A stretch of DNA of 40,251 bases from Trichoplax sp. H2. Lineage: Eukaryota > Placozoa > Uniplacotomia > Trichoplacea. Numbering within the stretch: the first letter of the stretch is position 1; every line of letters starts with the position of its first letter. Positions 1 to 12,450 of this stretch are shown here, piece after piece. Under the pieces are notes generated by a model. It had not been told where the DNA came from. It searched no databases and saw only the letters and a list, made by a program, of their open reading frames with translations. A program made the position numbers and the translations under genes. The stretch is from NCBI GenBank assembly GCA_003344405.1, contig NOWV01000355.1, forward strand, positions 1 to 40,251, written 5' to 3'.

Positions 1-480
1 CGATCCTGATTGTGTACCCATAGAACACATTATTTTGTCATACAGTAAGCAGACCAGCAAGAAGAATGACTGAGAATCGCGATGAGCAAGCAGGTAGAAA
101 GAGAAACAGGCTCAAACAGTTGAAAATGAAGCACAGCTAGCTACTGCTGCAGTAGGTGATCGTGGAGACTCTGGTTGAATAGTACAATACAGTAAGTGGG
201 GTCTCATTTTTTTGGCTGTCGTACACTAGTCCCTAGCAATGAAAAGGATTTGGACCAAATGATTAACACTGCCTAGCCCGATAGCATGCATAAAGATACA
301 TCTCTACAGCATCTATTTTAGATTGTCCATGATGATCATCCAAATGCGTTTCCACTGGTTGGGCATAGTACAGCAGGATGGACGAGTGGAGTAGTAGAGC
401 CGTGGTAGAACGACCAGCAAAATGCCAGACCCCGTGTTTGTTGTTTGGGCACGGAACGGTACCAGTCCTTTGACTGACGT
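1..480. other. Gene-free left edge
   Basis: No exon with conserved protein character was found on either strand. The composition is mixed and less AT-rich than the gene-bearing part. The open frames here are short and look like chance. Confidence 0.5.
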
Positions 481-1600
481 TTTTCTTTGTTGACGTTGGA
501 GGAACTACAGTGTACAGTACACAGTACAAGAAGTGTCTCCTCGACGAGTGTGAGAGTTCCCTTTTAGGTGTAGTAGTACTCCATTCTGGTACTTTTATGC
601 AACGCTATACTGTAGTCCGCTACGGTAGCGAAAGCAACAGCAGCGATAGGCCCCGCTCATTGCGCCATACTGTATTTGAGCAGGAAAATGAAAACTTTTT
701 TCCCCTTTTTCAGTGTACAGTACTACAGTACAACGTACCGTACTGTGCGACACTGTACAGTACAGTGTACAGAGTACTGTACTGAGCAGGAAAATGAAAA
801 CTTTTTTTTTCCCCTTTTCAGTGTACTGTACACTGTACAGTACTACAACGTACCGTACTGAGCAGGAAAATGAAAATTTTTTCCCCCTTTTCAGTGTACT
901 GTACTGTACAGTGTACAGCACTACAATACTGTATCCTACTGAGCAAGAAAATGAAAACTTATTTCTCACTTTTCAGTGTACTGTACCGTACTGAGCAGGA
1001 AAATGAAACCTTTTTCCCACCTACAGTATTCAATGTACAGTACTACAATGTACTGTACTGAGCAGGAAAATGAAAACTTTCTTTCTTTTTCCCCCTTTTC
1101 AGCGTACAGTGTACAGTACTACAATGTACTGTACAGTGTACAGTACTGTAAACTGTACCCTACTGAGCAGGAAAATGAAAACTTTTTTTCTGTACTGTTG
1201 TACAGTGTACAGTACTACAATGTACAGTACCACAATATACTGTACCGGATTGAGCAGGAAAATGAAAAAGTACAGTACTGTACTGTATTTCCCCCTTTTC
1301 AGTGTACAGTACAGTACTACAATGTACAGTACTGTACCTTACTGAGCAGGAAAATGAAAAACTTTTTCTTTTTCCCCGTTTTCAGTGTACAGTACTGTAC
1401 AGTACAGTACTATAATGTACTGTACAGTACAGTATAGTGCCAAAATGTACTGTACACTGTACAGTACCCTACTGAGCAGGCAAATGAAAACTTTTTTTCT
1501 GTACAGTACTGTACAGTGTACAGTACTACAATGTACAGTACCGCAATGTACTGTACTGTACCGAACTGGGCAGCAAATGAACACTTTTTCACTGTACACT
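480..1600. repeat. Core-plus-palindrome tandem array (left)
   Basis: About eleven copies of a conserved core of roughly 45 bp are present. It starts GAGCAGGAAAATGAAAAC, continues with a T-run and a C-run, and ends TTTTCAGTGTAC. Cores begin near 678, 784, 860, 941, 993, 1060, 1165, 1252, 1344, 1474 and, degenerate, 1568. Spacing is irregular (about 50-130 bp) because the cores are separated by variable blocks of CAGTA and its complement TACTG. The many open frames on both strands (rich in Y, S, T, V, Q) follow from the stop-free pentanucleotide and are not read as genes. Confidence 0.9.
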
Positions 1601-1890
1601 GTACACGGCAAGCGGAAAGTCTCAACACGTTTTATATGGCTTTGTATGAAAAATGCGTGGCGATTTGGCACACTCTTGTTTCCCCAGTAACGCACGCTAC
1701 AGTACCATGCCTACAGTGTACAGTACGACAATGGACTGTAGTCTGCAGCAAAAGAAACTTTTTTCCTCCTTGACCATACTGCTGGCTCTCGACGACTGGC
1801 TAGGCAACAACCAAAACGTTACTCAACAACGTCGTTGTAGACCTACTGCTGAAAGCAACGCATGACACGATGGTGTAATCACAAGCAATC

Positions 1891-4800
1891 ATGGCCGCCA
1901 ATTTTGATCAATCTACTTTCCAAGATAAACTCAACCACCTGACTGGATCACAAGAAAGCGTTCAATCATTATCAAGCTACATTTTAAGCAATGTAATCCA
2001 TGTCAAATCGGTCCTAACCACGTTGATGCGAGATTTGAAACAAGGTAAGAGAGGATCATCATCCAATGTAAACACTTCTGCAATAGCATCAATCACACTT
2101 GAGCAAAGACCTGGATAGAATGGCGTTCCTACTTGATACACCATGCTATAGTACATGACGACAGTGGAAACGAAAATGTGCAAGACAAGAGAAGAAACAA
2201 CGCCTCAGCCAGTGGAAACCATGTGCTGAAAACCAGTCGTTTTCTCTTCCAGCTAGCATACACATTTCAAAAGGAGAACACTTCCATCGATCATCGTACG
2301 CACCAATTGACTTTCCCTTCCAAGCTAGTCGTCATGATAGCGCCTTCTTCACCCAATGGTGATGTTATTAACGCATCCAGTGCTCAGATCACATCGAAAG
2401 TGGGAATAGCAATGCCTTAAACAGAGTAAAGATGCAGTCAACAGTAGTGTTGTATTATACTTCAACCGTTTCCATCAAGTACTGCAATACTGTACAATCG
2501 TGTAGAGGATGGAGGAGAGATAGTCATCAACAAATCCCTTCTTGATCAGCGTAGTCAAAGCATCTTGATGATACCATCCGATCCTTGTCTACAGAGCTAA
2601 TTGAACCTTTTGCTCAAACAATCGATAACTTGCGTTGCCATCCATTTCTACGGATAGTATCATACAGATGCAATTGATAATTATAAACGACCTTGATGGA
2701 CGGTGATCTGGATTGATCAATTCAGCCATGATTGCTAATCCTTTTGTTGATAGACAAACTATCCTGTATTCAGCGCGCATACACAACACTCGATACAGGT
2801 CTTGCAAACACTCTCATACATGACACTGGGCCCATACTAAATGCTATCAAGGCAGTAAGTCAATGTTTCAACTACAAAGCAAGATCCAATCCTTTTCAAT
2901 CCTACCAACTTTTTTTCCTAGTTCAAACCAACAACAGTCCAACACCAAGACATGGATGTAATTACAAAACAAAACCAACGCTTGAATGCTCGTTTCTCCT
3001 TCTTTCAAGCTCTCCATTGCTGATAAATTGATTCATGAAATCAATACAGTATGCAAGACTATCCCAAATGGAAATTTGCATCTGCCATCAACACTCGCAT
3101 ATCACCAATAGCATTGCTGTCAAAATTCCTTCTCATAGACAAACTGACAACTTAGACTACCATCGATTATAATCATAATTATCCTAGTGATTAACGCTGT
3201 CTTTTTATACATCATTTGCCTTACTCTTACACGATATTGTCTACATTAGAGACCCTACAGTCTACATCTACCTTTGTATTCAAAATTTGATCTTCAATGC
3301 CTCGATAATAAGAGTGATCACGATATTGTAATTTTTACAACATGTTACCCTATTGTTGCCTACATGAATAACATTTCAATTCTTGCTGTTTATCGATATT
3401 AGCCAAGAAAGACCGTCATATGATCCTGTTGTATCTCATCAACGATGTACTACAGCATAGTAAAAGGAAGAGCACACGGATCTACGACGAATTTGTCAAC
3501 GTATTAAACGATGTGGTTACTCATTTTCGGTAAGTCCATGACGTCCTATACCGTCCTCACACTGTACTGTTGGATCAAAGTCTCATTTTGTAACTTGATT
3601 CTTGCAAATAGAGTAGGCATTACCTACGACAAAAAAATCCATTCATTTCTTAGTAGACGATTAATGATACATTTAGCCCGTTGATAAAGTGTTGTTTAGT
3701 CAGTGCAAGACTTGCTATCTGATTGCTTTCACATACATATTGGTCATAAGAGTTTATTAGACAAGAAAATTGATATTCAATCAACTCTTATTGATTTACC
3801 GGCGTGTAGTGGATCACCATACTACGTAGCGTATTAAAGGTCTATTGCTACATAATCATTCAGTCATGCTCGTCCTCAATGATGACATACAGCATATTGC
3901 TCTCCAACAGACAGTGAAATTCAAAAATGGAAAATTGATACTCAAATAACTGATATCTCTCTATTTTCTTACCAATATCATCAGAAGTAATAGCGACACC
4001 GCGCAAATTAGACGAATCAAGCGCATTTTTAAAATTTGGGAAGATCGTGATGTCGTTACCAAAGCCTGTATAACTAATCTTTATCGTATACTAGGTAATG
4101 GCCAATGCTATTGCATTATGATAATCATAATAAAATACAAATCGGAAATTAAATATTCGCCTTTGCAAATTTTTATTTATAATTAGATGCAGATCAAAGC
4201 AACAATACACCAGGACCTATTGAAGAATTTAAGGTACCATTGCAGCAACAATGCACTTATTTGACGAATAAATAGCATTCATAATACAGTAGGAAATGCT
4301 GAACCACCAACATGTTAACTAAAATAAGGGAATATTTCTTCTACGATATTATCCCAGTAAAAGTCATAATTCGGCAATCCATGATTAATAACTCACTCAA
4401 AGATTACAACATGATCCACCTAAATTAGATGCTTATTCTGTTGTCCCGTTGTTTGACATGTATTATTATTATTTACCACATATTTCACGTAAAATCGATT
4501 AAATGTCATTCTTATCCTAATAGTTATTCACCTTGACCGAGTCATGCATGAAATTTCAAAATTACTGTCAAGCTGTCGGCATGAAAGAAAAAGGCGCGTC
4601 TGCATTTGATAGGTATACGTCAGAAAATGTCAAGAGTGTAAAAGGTAACCATAATTAGCCTCAGAGTACAGAAGAATCACGAAAAAGATTGATGATCGTT
4701 AATTTTATGTTATCCTTTTATGTACAATATAGACCGTACGGAAGGGACCAAATATATCGCAAAATTTGATGAAGCTCGTACCAGATGGTCAGATTATCAA

Positions 4801-6757
4801 AGTGCTCTAGAAGAGAAAAGCAAAGCCTGTATACAAATGATTAAGAATATGAATGATTGCAATGTGTATCACGCTGGCGAATTAGATAAAGTCAAAATTA
4901 TTGCTAACGTATGTATTGTTATGACTGAATAACATGTTCAATACAAATAATCCTGTATGACAATCGATCTCCAATTTCTTTTCGTAGGCTTACAAAAGTT
5001 TATTCGATCGTGTTAAAAAAACTAAACTGAAGTTAGACGATAAGGTATCCACTTTAGCAGATGAACCCATTGTAAGCAAAAAGCCGGTTGAAAATGATAA
5101 CACACAAGTCCAGGATATGGATTTAGATAACAGCGATGATGAAAGAGGCTTTCATGATAATACAACAACGGCATCCCATTCAACAATTACTATAAATCCA
5201 GGTATTCCCATACCTCCTGTTGGAAGACGCGATATCCATCCAATAGCAACGACACATGCCAGACCGCCAAGTATTATACCTCAGGCAGCTGACCGTAGCA
5301 ATCCAAGCAGTTCAACTTATCTAACACCACAATCTAGTACAAATTCATGGCCATTGCAACGTTCAACTAGTGTACCACCCAATGAGCCTATTCGCTATCC
5401 GCAAAATGAAGCAACACCGGCTACTCCTACAACTGGCATGCGTTATGATGAATTAAATAATCAAGGCCAAGCAGAACCAAGGCATGCCAATTTAGATAGT
5501 CGTTTGTTCAACAAGCAACTACCATTACAACATGGACTCAAAACTGATCATACAAATATCGATAGTGATAAACCATCTGACGCCAATAATAGCGCTAAGA
5601 ATGGTAACACCATTCAACAATTAGCTAAGTTACTTTCGTTGAATAATCCAACTGTGGCAGATAATCAAAATTTACCTCTCACTGATCAAGCTTCTCAGCA
5701 GACGGCTGATCACAAAGATTCATCAATAACTTCACTATTCTACAATTTATTGCCATCACTGAGAAGTATCACTTCACAAGAGACTGATAGCAACAACAGC
5801 AATGAGCATCTTGAAAATAGAAATAGTCACCGAAATGAAATTGCCCAATCTATAGGTCAACCTGGCCAGACTAAGCACATTGGCAGCGATGCTGTAGGAG
5901 AGCCAAATTTAGGCAGTCAAACAATTCCTGTTAGAAATACAACATCGTTGGCGACCGGACAGCGTCGCATATCCAACATTGGTAAAGGTCGAGGATCAAA
6001 AGCAACTTTTGAAAATAGATCGTTTAAACCAAATTCACCTAATAAACATCGAAATAATCATCCCCCTCCAATATCAGCTAAACCCGCTCAGACCGATAAA
6101 GGAACAAATAGAATGAGTGATGTACAGTCTATTCAAACTGTTCATGATGTTAGACCTGCATTTCAACCGCAACGATCTCAATTATTCTATCAAGCTGATG
6201 TAAATCAAGGTGCTCAACGTAGCGCTAACACTTATAGAAATGTTCGGCCACCAAGTATACTTCACGAAACAGGTCCTGTTAAATACGACAGGATCTCACC
6301 TTCAAGTGAAACCCATCCACCTTTTTATGGAGGGCCTCCTGCAATATCAGATCATATGCAAGGACAGCTTCCCAAAGTTGGTCCATCAGCCAACCCTTGG
6401 CGCGGAAATCGTAAACGTTTACATGGTGATACAGCAGATCGAAGACTTTCTCTGCCACCAGACGAATTCTCTGACGTACCAGTTCATTTTGGTGATAGTA
6501 GGCCTGGTCACAGGAAACGAACAAAATCTGAATCTGAAAGTAGTAATAGTGGTTCTCCACAAAGTATACCTGTCCTCCAGCAACATAAACGATCCCCATA
6601 TCCTCATGGTCATAGTCAAGGCCCTCGTCGATCAAATATCCATCATCCACGAAGAAGCATGGAAGAAGATCAAGGAAGGCAAATTTCAGTCCTTGATCCT
6701 CGCCATCCACCGTTACACCAAAATCGTCCAAATATTTATCAAGGTCATCATAAATAA
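1891..6757 (+). CDS. RPRD2: RPRD2-like CTD-interaction-domain protein
   Basis: Seven exons: 1891-2044, 3403-3529, 3985-4094, 4187-4233, 4524-4644, 4733-4908 and 4988-6757, all with GT-AG junctions and matching phases. They total 2505 nt, 834 aa. Residues ~5-130 form a CID (RPR) domain that binds the phosphorylated C-terminal tail of RNA polymerase II, with motifs LYLINDVLQHSKRK and RIFKIWEDRD. Residues ~150-270 match the RPRD helical/coiled-coil region (AKFDEARTRW, KVKIIANAYKSLFDRV), followed by an acidic MDLDNSDDE motif as in animal RPRD2. The remaining ~550 residues, in one long last exon, are N/S/P/Q-rich and probably disordered, with a basic RKRTKSES patch near the end. Family members are nuclear and help control CTD phosphorylation and transcription. 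The long tail favours RPRD2 over RPRD1A/B, which end soon after the coiled coil. Confidence 0.92.
2045..3402 (+). other. RPRD2 intron 1
   Basis: This is the largest intron of the gene (1358 bp), starting GTAAGA and ending ATATTAG. Small open frames inside it have no recognisable protein character. No further exon is needed, since exons 1 and 2 join in phase 1 across the CID domain. Confidence 0.8.
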
Positions 6758-9700
6758 TCAGTAATCTCAGTTACGGTATTTCTAAGATACTGTATCAATT
6801 ATGATTATCTTGTGTCTTGAAATTTCATTTGTATTTGTGGACGGTTTGCTTATGTTACACTTTATAAACTGTATATATCTGTAATGAAATTTATTGGCTG
6901 TTTTATATTAATTTGTATGGCGTTATAATAATAACAATCTATCTGGCTGTTAATGGCTAAGCCAAATGTATCTATAAAAATTTTGAAGATACAATGTTAC
7001 ATACAGCTACGACTGCTTCATTTTATTATTTATGGAAATTGGCAGTTATCTTTACTGTACATTTTTATCATATCGACAATTAATGTATTGTATATGTAAT
7101 ATGTTAAGTTATACAAAAAATTTGTTATTGATTCAGAATGTCTGTTATTTCATAATCGGTTGAAGATAGCAGCTTACAAATGTTATTCTGTCACATCACT
7201 GAAATGATAAATGAACTGTCAAAGAACAGAAAAAATGTTTTTAAGAAAAATTGACCTTATTTCTGCTGATTACTTGAGTCAGAATATCTCTTTCAATATC
7301 AGCACGAGCGTTTCTGATAAATCGTGATAAATAGAGCAGTGATGAATTTCTTCAATCACACGAGTAACTACATACGTACTCATTTATCCAATTGCTAGTG
7401 TATTACTGTATGTTGCACAGTAGAGATTTGATACAAAATACTAAAAAGAGCTACGTAAAAGTATAAATTTAATGTAGTGTAGCGACATTTTCATTGCAGC
7501 AATTATATGCTGCGATATTGTAAAACGTGTTGCAATTCCTTTTTATCTTTAATTTTTGGGGATGTACTACTATATTTGCTTTTAATTGTGTTTTAGACAT
7601 TAAATCTTTATAATATTGACCTATATAAATTGTCTATACCCGTGTACCGATCAAGCATTTGCTGGCTCAGACAGCACTTCTACAATATTTTAATATACGT
7701 CTGTAATTAAATTACATAAGCCTTTCCTTCCTCTCACTGTCATGTATTCAAAATGATACGGTATAACTTGCAATTCACGAGTACTACGAAAGGGTTCAAA
7801 TTTCTCAAACAATATCAGTCAATATAACGGTCTTATGTACTTACGGTATTCAAATCATCGGTAATGATAATTATTCAATTCAGTGATAACTTGATATTCT
7901 CATCTTGAAATGATATCGAAATTCTTTTCACTATTTATGTTGGGCGATAGTACAGTAAAAACATTTCAGTACTTGCCTCAGCTCGGGGCAGGAGTAGAAT
8001 AGTCTTTACGGTAATGAATCATGAGAATCTTCAGTGGCTGTCTAATCAGTGTCCATATAGCAGTAGATTCTACATAACGTTCTTCAGACTATCAAAGTAA
8101 TTGCATGTATGTCATACGCGAATTTGTGACTGCTAACAGATTAGTTAAATCTTCTTAATGATTGCTAACTTCCCGACGAAGCTACTAAATCGTCTATTGT
8201 AAATAACTTTGAGATGCCTGCAGAACATAGTGAGACAGTAATTACAGTTCCAGATTACATTGACGAATTTTAAAAATCATTCAAAATTCTTGGCAGTGTA
8301 CAGATTGCCAACTTATCATAATGTTGCGTTTTTTTTTTGTATACGAAATATAGTTTAATACATCAGTAGTGTTCTAACTACTGAATTAAATCGTTTAATC
8401 CAAGTAGAAAGGAATCTGTTCGTATCAGAACTTGCAGCTATCATACGAAATAACTGCCTCTGGATTAAAGAATTGTATTTGCTCTACAATATTGCCTTGC
8501 ATATCAACAATTAATTAATTAATAACATTGTAAAATTTTCCAGTATATAGAATAAACCGTTAGTTTCTTTTAACTTTAAGTGGTTCAGCTGGAATTAATT
8601 TAAAGACAGATCAATTTACAATGGTAATGTAGTAAAATTATTCTCATTCTGATTGCCTTTAATATAGCCTAGTAGGTAAATTTTGGTGATTCAGCTAGGA
8701 TCATCGTGAAGATAGATTAATATAGTAAATATTGTCGCTCTTCTACTTCTTATTGATTACTGTAATGGTTTTTATGCTAGTTCACGCTCTTATTACGGAT
8801 ATTACAAGAGAATGTACAGATTGTCAATTCCTACAGCTGTTGAAAATTGATAACTTTATTGTATCAACTCAGAAATATAAATTATGTTAAAACATACAAA
8901 TTACACCTTAAAAATAATTGATAACATCTGTATAAAAATAGAACTGTTGCATCAACCAAAAATATCGATATCAAGGGACCATTTTATCAGTCTATAATTA
9001 ACAGTCCAAAATTAAATGAATAACAAAGTACACTAAATTATACAGATGGACTTAATTATATATAATAAAATACCAAATTAATTAATTACCCTATTTAAAA
9101 ATTAAACACGAGATGATTAGTAGTATCGTACATAGGGTAAAAAAAGAAATACATTTAGTTAAAATTATTTATTAGGCCTCGATCTTTATTGGAATCGTCT
9201 ATATATAATCCTGATTCCAGCATACTTTCAGCTATGCTCTTTACTCTATTCCTTTAATCGCAAATCTTATAACTAGAGTATAATATTAGACCTAGAAAAC
9301 CATAATTGATGATAACCTGAAATTATAGAGCGAACTAAATATTGCTATTCATTCTATACATTAATGCTACCATCGTGTATAAATCTAACATACTTGTCTA
9401 TAAAAGTAATTAACGGCGCTAGAAAAATGTGATGTTTGTATCTTGATGAAATGTTACATTCCAACATTTAACTAATAATTAATTGGAATATACTAATTAT
9501 ATACAAGATATTTTTATGACATTTTTAACGTAAACAATAGGCAATCAATCCCATCCACATTCCACTATTAAGAGTAGACTTACTTAATCTATATCTAATT
9601 AATTAAACAATTACTCTATCTACGATATTATGATGCAATCAATTATCGGTGGATCTGAATTTAAGGAACTAATCATGGCTATAAAATAGAATTGTTACGA

Positions 9701-10040
9701 TAGTAAGAAAATAGTGATTATAAAGATGTAACAAATAACAAATTCTTCATTCAAGAGCATAAAAATAATATTAACCTACTAAATCATCAAAATCGATATC
9801 GTTATCATTCGTAAATGATGACGATTGATTTTATTACCTAAAATTTAGGACTGATTCACAAGTTTACTCATTAAATTACTGATGATTACCAATCGAATAT
9901 CATGAGAAAATAAATTCGTACATTCGTAGTCTGTAATTGCATATTTTCATTCCGATATAGATGTACAGTATTTGTACAAAGTTTCTAGATATCTTCTATG
10001 AGAATAATATGATATTATAATGAATTGCTATATTAATCTA
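6758..10040. other. Gene-free stretch between converging RPRD2 and SAXO-like genes
   Basis: About 3.3 kb of AT-rich DNA must hold both 3' untranslated regions, because the flanking genes converge. It contains many AATTAATTAA-type runs and no exon-like open frame. A TTTATT at 9831-9836 (AATAAA on the minus strand) could be a polyadenylation signal for the SAXO-like gene. A weakly similar pair of segments near 8580-8640 and 8670-8730 may be an old duplication. Confidence 0.5.
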
Positions 10041-12450
10041 TTATGTTACTGTTACTGCTTGTTGTTCATAATTATGGTGTGTTCTCGGTGCAAAATCGTC
10101 ATCATCATAATCATCGCCGTGATCATGAGCTATGATATCCTTATAGACGGATTGGATAGCACGATCCTGGATGGACTTTTGCAATGCAACACGAGAAGAA
10201 TGGAATGTATCTGAGGAAAATTTCTTAAAATCTTCACGATGCATGGTACGCATATCCATTGGATCATTACTCTTAAAGACTACTGCCGGTTTTTTTGCAG
10301 ACATTGACGGTTTCGCATCAATATGTCGGACATAATTGTCTCTCGATACAGTGCGTAAATCCATTTCACCATAGCCAAATATACTTTCGCGTTGATGATC
10401 TGGTAGGCATGGATAGCGTTGAGCTTCTTTCACATCGAAATGACAGTAATCTTCCTTCGATGTTGTTGCTGCAGTAAATGGCTTTTCACGATATGGAGTT
10501 TGCCGAGTACGTGGTCGTCGAATCTTTTTCGATTCCATTTCAGAGGAGAAATTACGAAAATCATTGTGCATTGTCGAACTTAAATCCATTTTTTCTGTAG
10601 GTGGACTGTATGATTTATCCTTAGCTTGGACTGGATTGATACGGCGAACAGGTTCACCTTCCCAGGCTTTAAAATCATCAAGATGAGTAGTTGAAGCTAA
10701 ATAGGCAACAAGGAGCTTTAGTAAATACATTGAAACTGTACTTTTCTTGTCAGATTAACCTATTTTTGGCACTACTTGATTTTATATTATAGGCTTTTAG
10801 CTACAAAATAACAGTTTAAATCATAAACTAAAATTTTTCTTGGGGAACAATTATCAAATGCTATCAGAGTAAATTTATTTAATCTATTTAAGCGCAGTTT
10901 TCTGTTCTTTAACTGTAAATGTATTTAAGCTTCTGGAATATAGAAGTCTATAATTTCAGCTACCAGCTCTATTAGTGCTTTTAATGATTTATGAAACTGC
11001 ATACTTGCTTCTTAGCTGCAACGTAAAATCAATCTCTAAAGGAGTTGGTGAAACTAAACACATATAGATAATAAGAAACTCTAGCATATGCACTTTAAAT
11101 TACTATTTTTGCCCATGAACTCATCTCTAACAATATTTTGTTCTATATTGCAGTTATAGGCTACCAAATGTAACTTCAACTATCGTTTGAAAGTCGTTAG
11201 CATTTTATGACGATGATCAAACACTAATAATTTAATGCATCTATCGACTGTAAATACAGTTTTAAAGTAAAATTTTACGTCTTCACGTCTTAATCATATC
11301 TCGGTACAGAAATTATTCTTCCAGTTTCAAATCTATGTGCGTTATAATTATTTTGCTTAAGGTAAAATGGAGTTCAACATCTTTCGGCTAATACTTTACT
11401 ATATCATACTGTAACACTTCACACTAAATGTGTTCATTTAGGGACTAATAATTATAGATAAGTATGTTTTACTATATTTCTAATATCATCAATTTAGCGG
11501 TATTACATATAAATTAGCTAAAACTGTCATGATATTATGATGTAATAATAAGAATTAAGACATCCTCTACAAGATATTGGAAATTCTTATTTATCTAATA
11601 ACTCAATCCATTGCAAGAACTACACTATTATCCGGATAAAAGCTAAAAGCATTAGTGTACCTTTTTCCTTTCCGTCGCCTACAGGAAATGTTTTACTACG
11701 GCTATGAATTTTCTTGAAACTTGGTAATTTACAGTAGCCATGATCTTTATAACCAACCTGATAGTTAGTGCTTAGAGAATCTGTAACCTTTTCTGGAGGT
11801 CGATATTCTTTATCATGCTTATATATATCTGTCGATTGGCGTATCTCTACAGGATATTTTATAAAATCTTCTTTATTAGTTGTCCTAAAGTTCATTTTTT
11901 CTTCTGGTCGAATAGTTAACAAGTTAGGCTTGGCTGTTGCTGCAGGTGCCGTCTGGTGTCGTACAAAGTCACCACGCGATGTTGTATGAAGATCAATTGA
12001 TTCTTGCGGTGGCTTATATGTATTTTCAATTTTCCTGGGTCGTAATCGTTCCTCAGGTTGGAGAGCCCAACCTTTAAAATCATCTGAATATGTAGCTCGA
12101 TATCGACTAGAAGCTTCAATATCAGGAAAGTTATAAGTTTGCTTGGCTCGGACTAATTTAGATGGACGACTACCTGTCTTGATAAAGTCCAGATATTGTT
12201 GATTATATTGCGTTAATAAATCCATCTCGCCACTTTGACCAACTAGCTCATTTTTTATTTTAACTGGCAGCAATTTAGGTTGGGGTGGAAAGTGGACAAA
12301 ATCTGTTTTATTAGTAGTAGCTTGATATTCACTACCGTTATTTTGCCATAGTACACCATCATTACGTTTCGATAGCTGCCTCCGGTGATAGCCGTGATCC
12401 GTATATCGTCGGCTGTACTCACTAAACTGATAACGAGATTTCTTTTTCAT
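10041..12450 (-). CDS. SAXO1/SAXO2-like stabiliser of axonemal microtubules
   Basis: Two exons on the minus strand, 12450-11661 and 10696-10041, join in phase 1 across a 964-bp intron (donor AAAAAG|GTACAC, acceptor ATTTAG|CTTC). They total 1446 nt, 481 aa, close to human SAXO1 (474 aa). The protein is built from repeated Mn-type modules with the pattern Y-x-P-P-x-E-(x)-D/N-x-x-T-T-x-x-D-F-x-x-H/Y. Examples are EKMNFRTTNKEDFIKY, ESIDLHTTSRGDFVRH, EMDLRTVSRDNYVRH and PMDMRTMHREDFKKF. SAXO proteins bind and stabilise microtubules of axonemes, centrioles and basal bodies. The C-terminus carries an Asp-rich stretch (HDHGDDYDDDDF). The N-terminus lacks the Cys-rich segment of vertebrate SAXO1. SAXO1 and SAXO2 cannot be separated by eye. 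The start is the first Met of a basic N-terminus (MKKKSRYQF). Confidence 0.85.

Noticed and set aside
480-1600. CRISPR-like repeat-spacer array
   Set aside because: The genome is clearly intron-bearing nuclear DNA. The spacers are low-complexity palindromes rather than unique sequences, and no cas gene is present.
595-1773. Tyr/Ser/Thr/Val-rich open frames in the left array
   Set aside because: Same cause as above; no start context, domain or splice structure supports them.
6210-6764. 184-codon frame overlapping RPRD2 exon 7
   Set aside because: It is an alternate-frame shadow of the low-complexity RPRD2 tail, with no domain.
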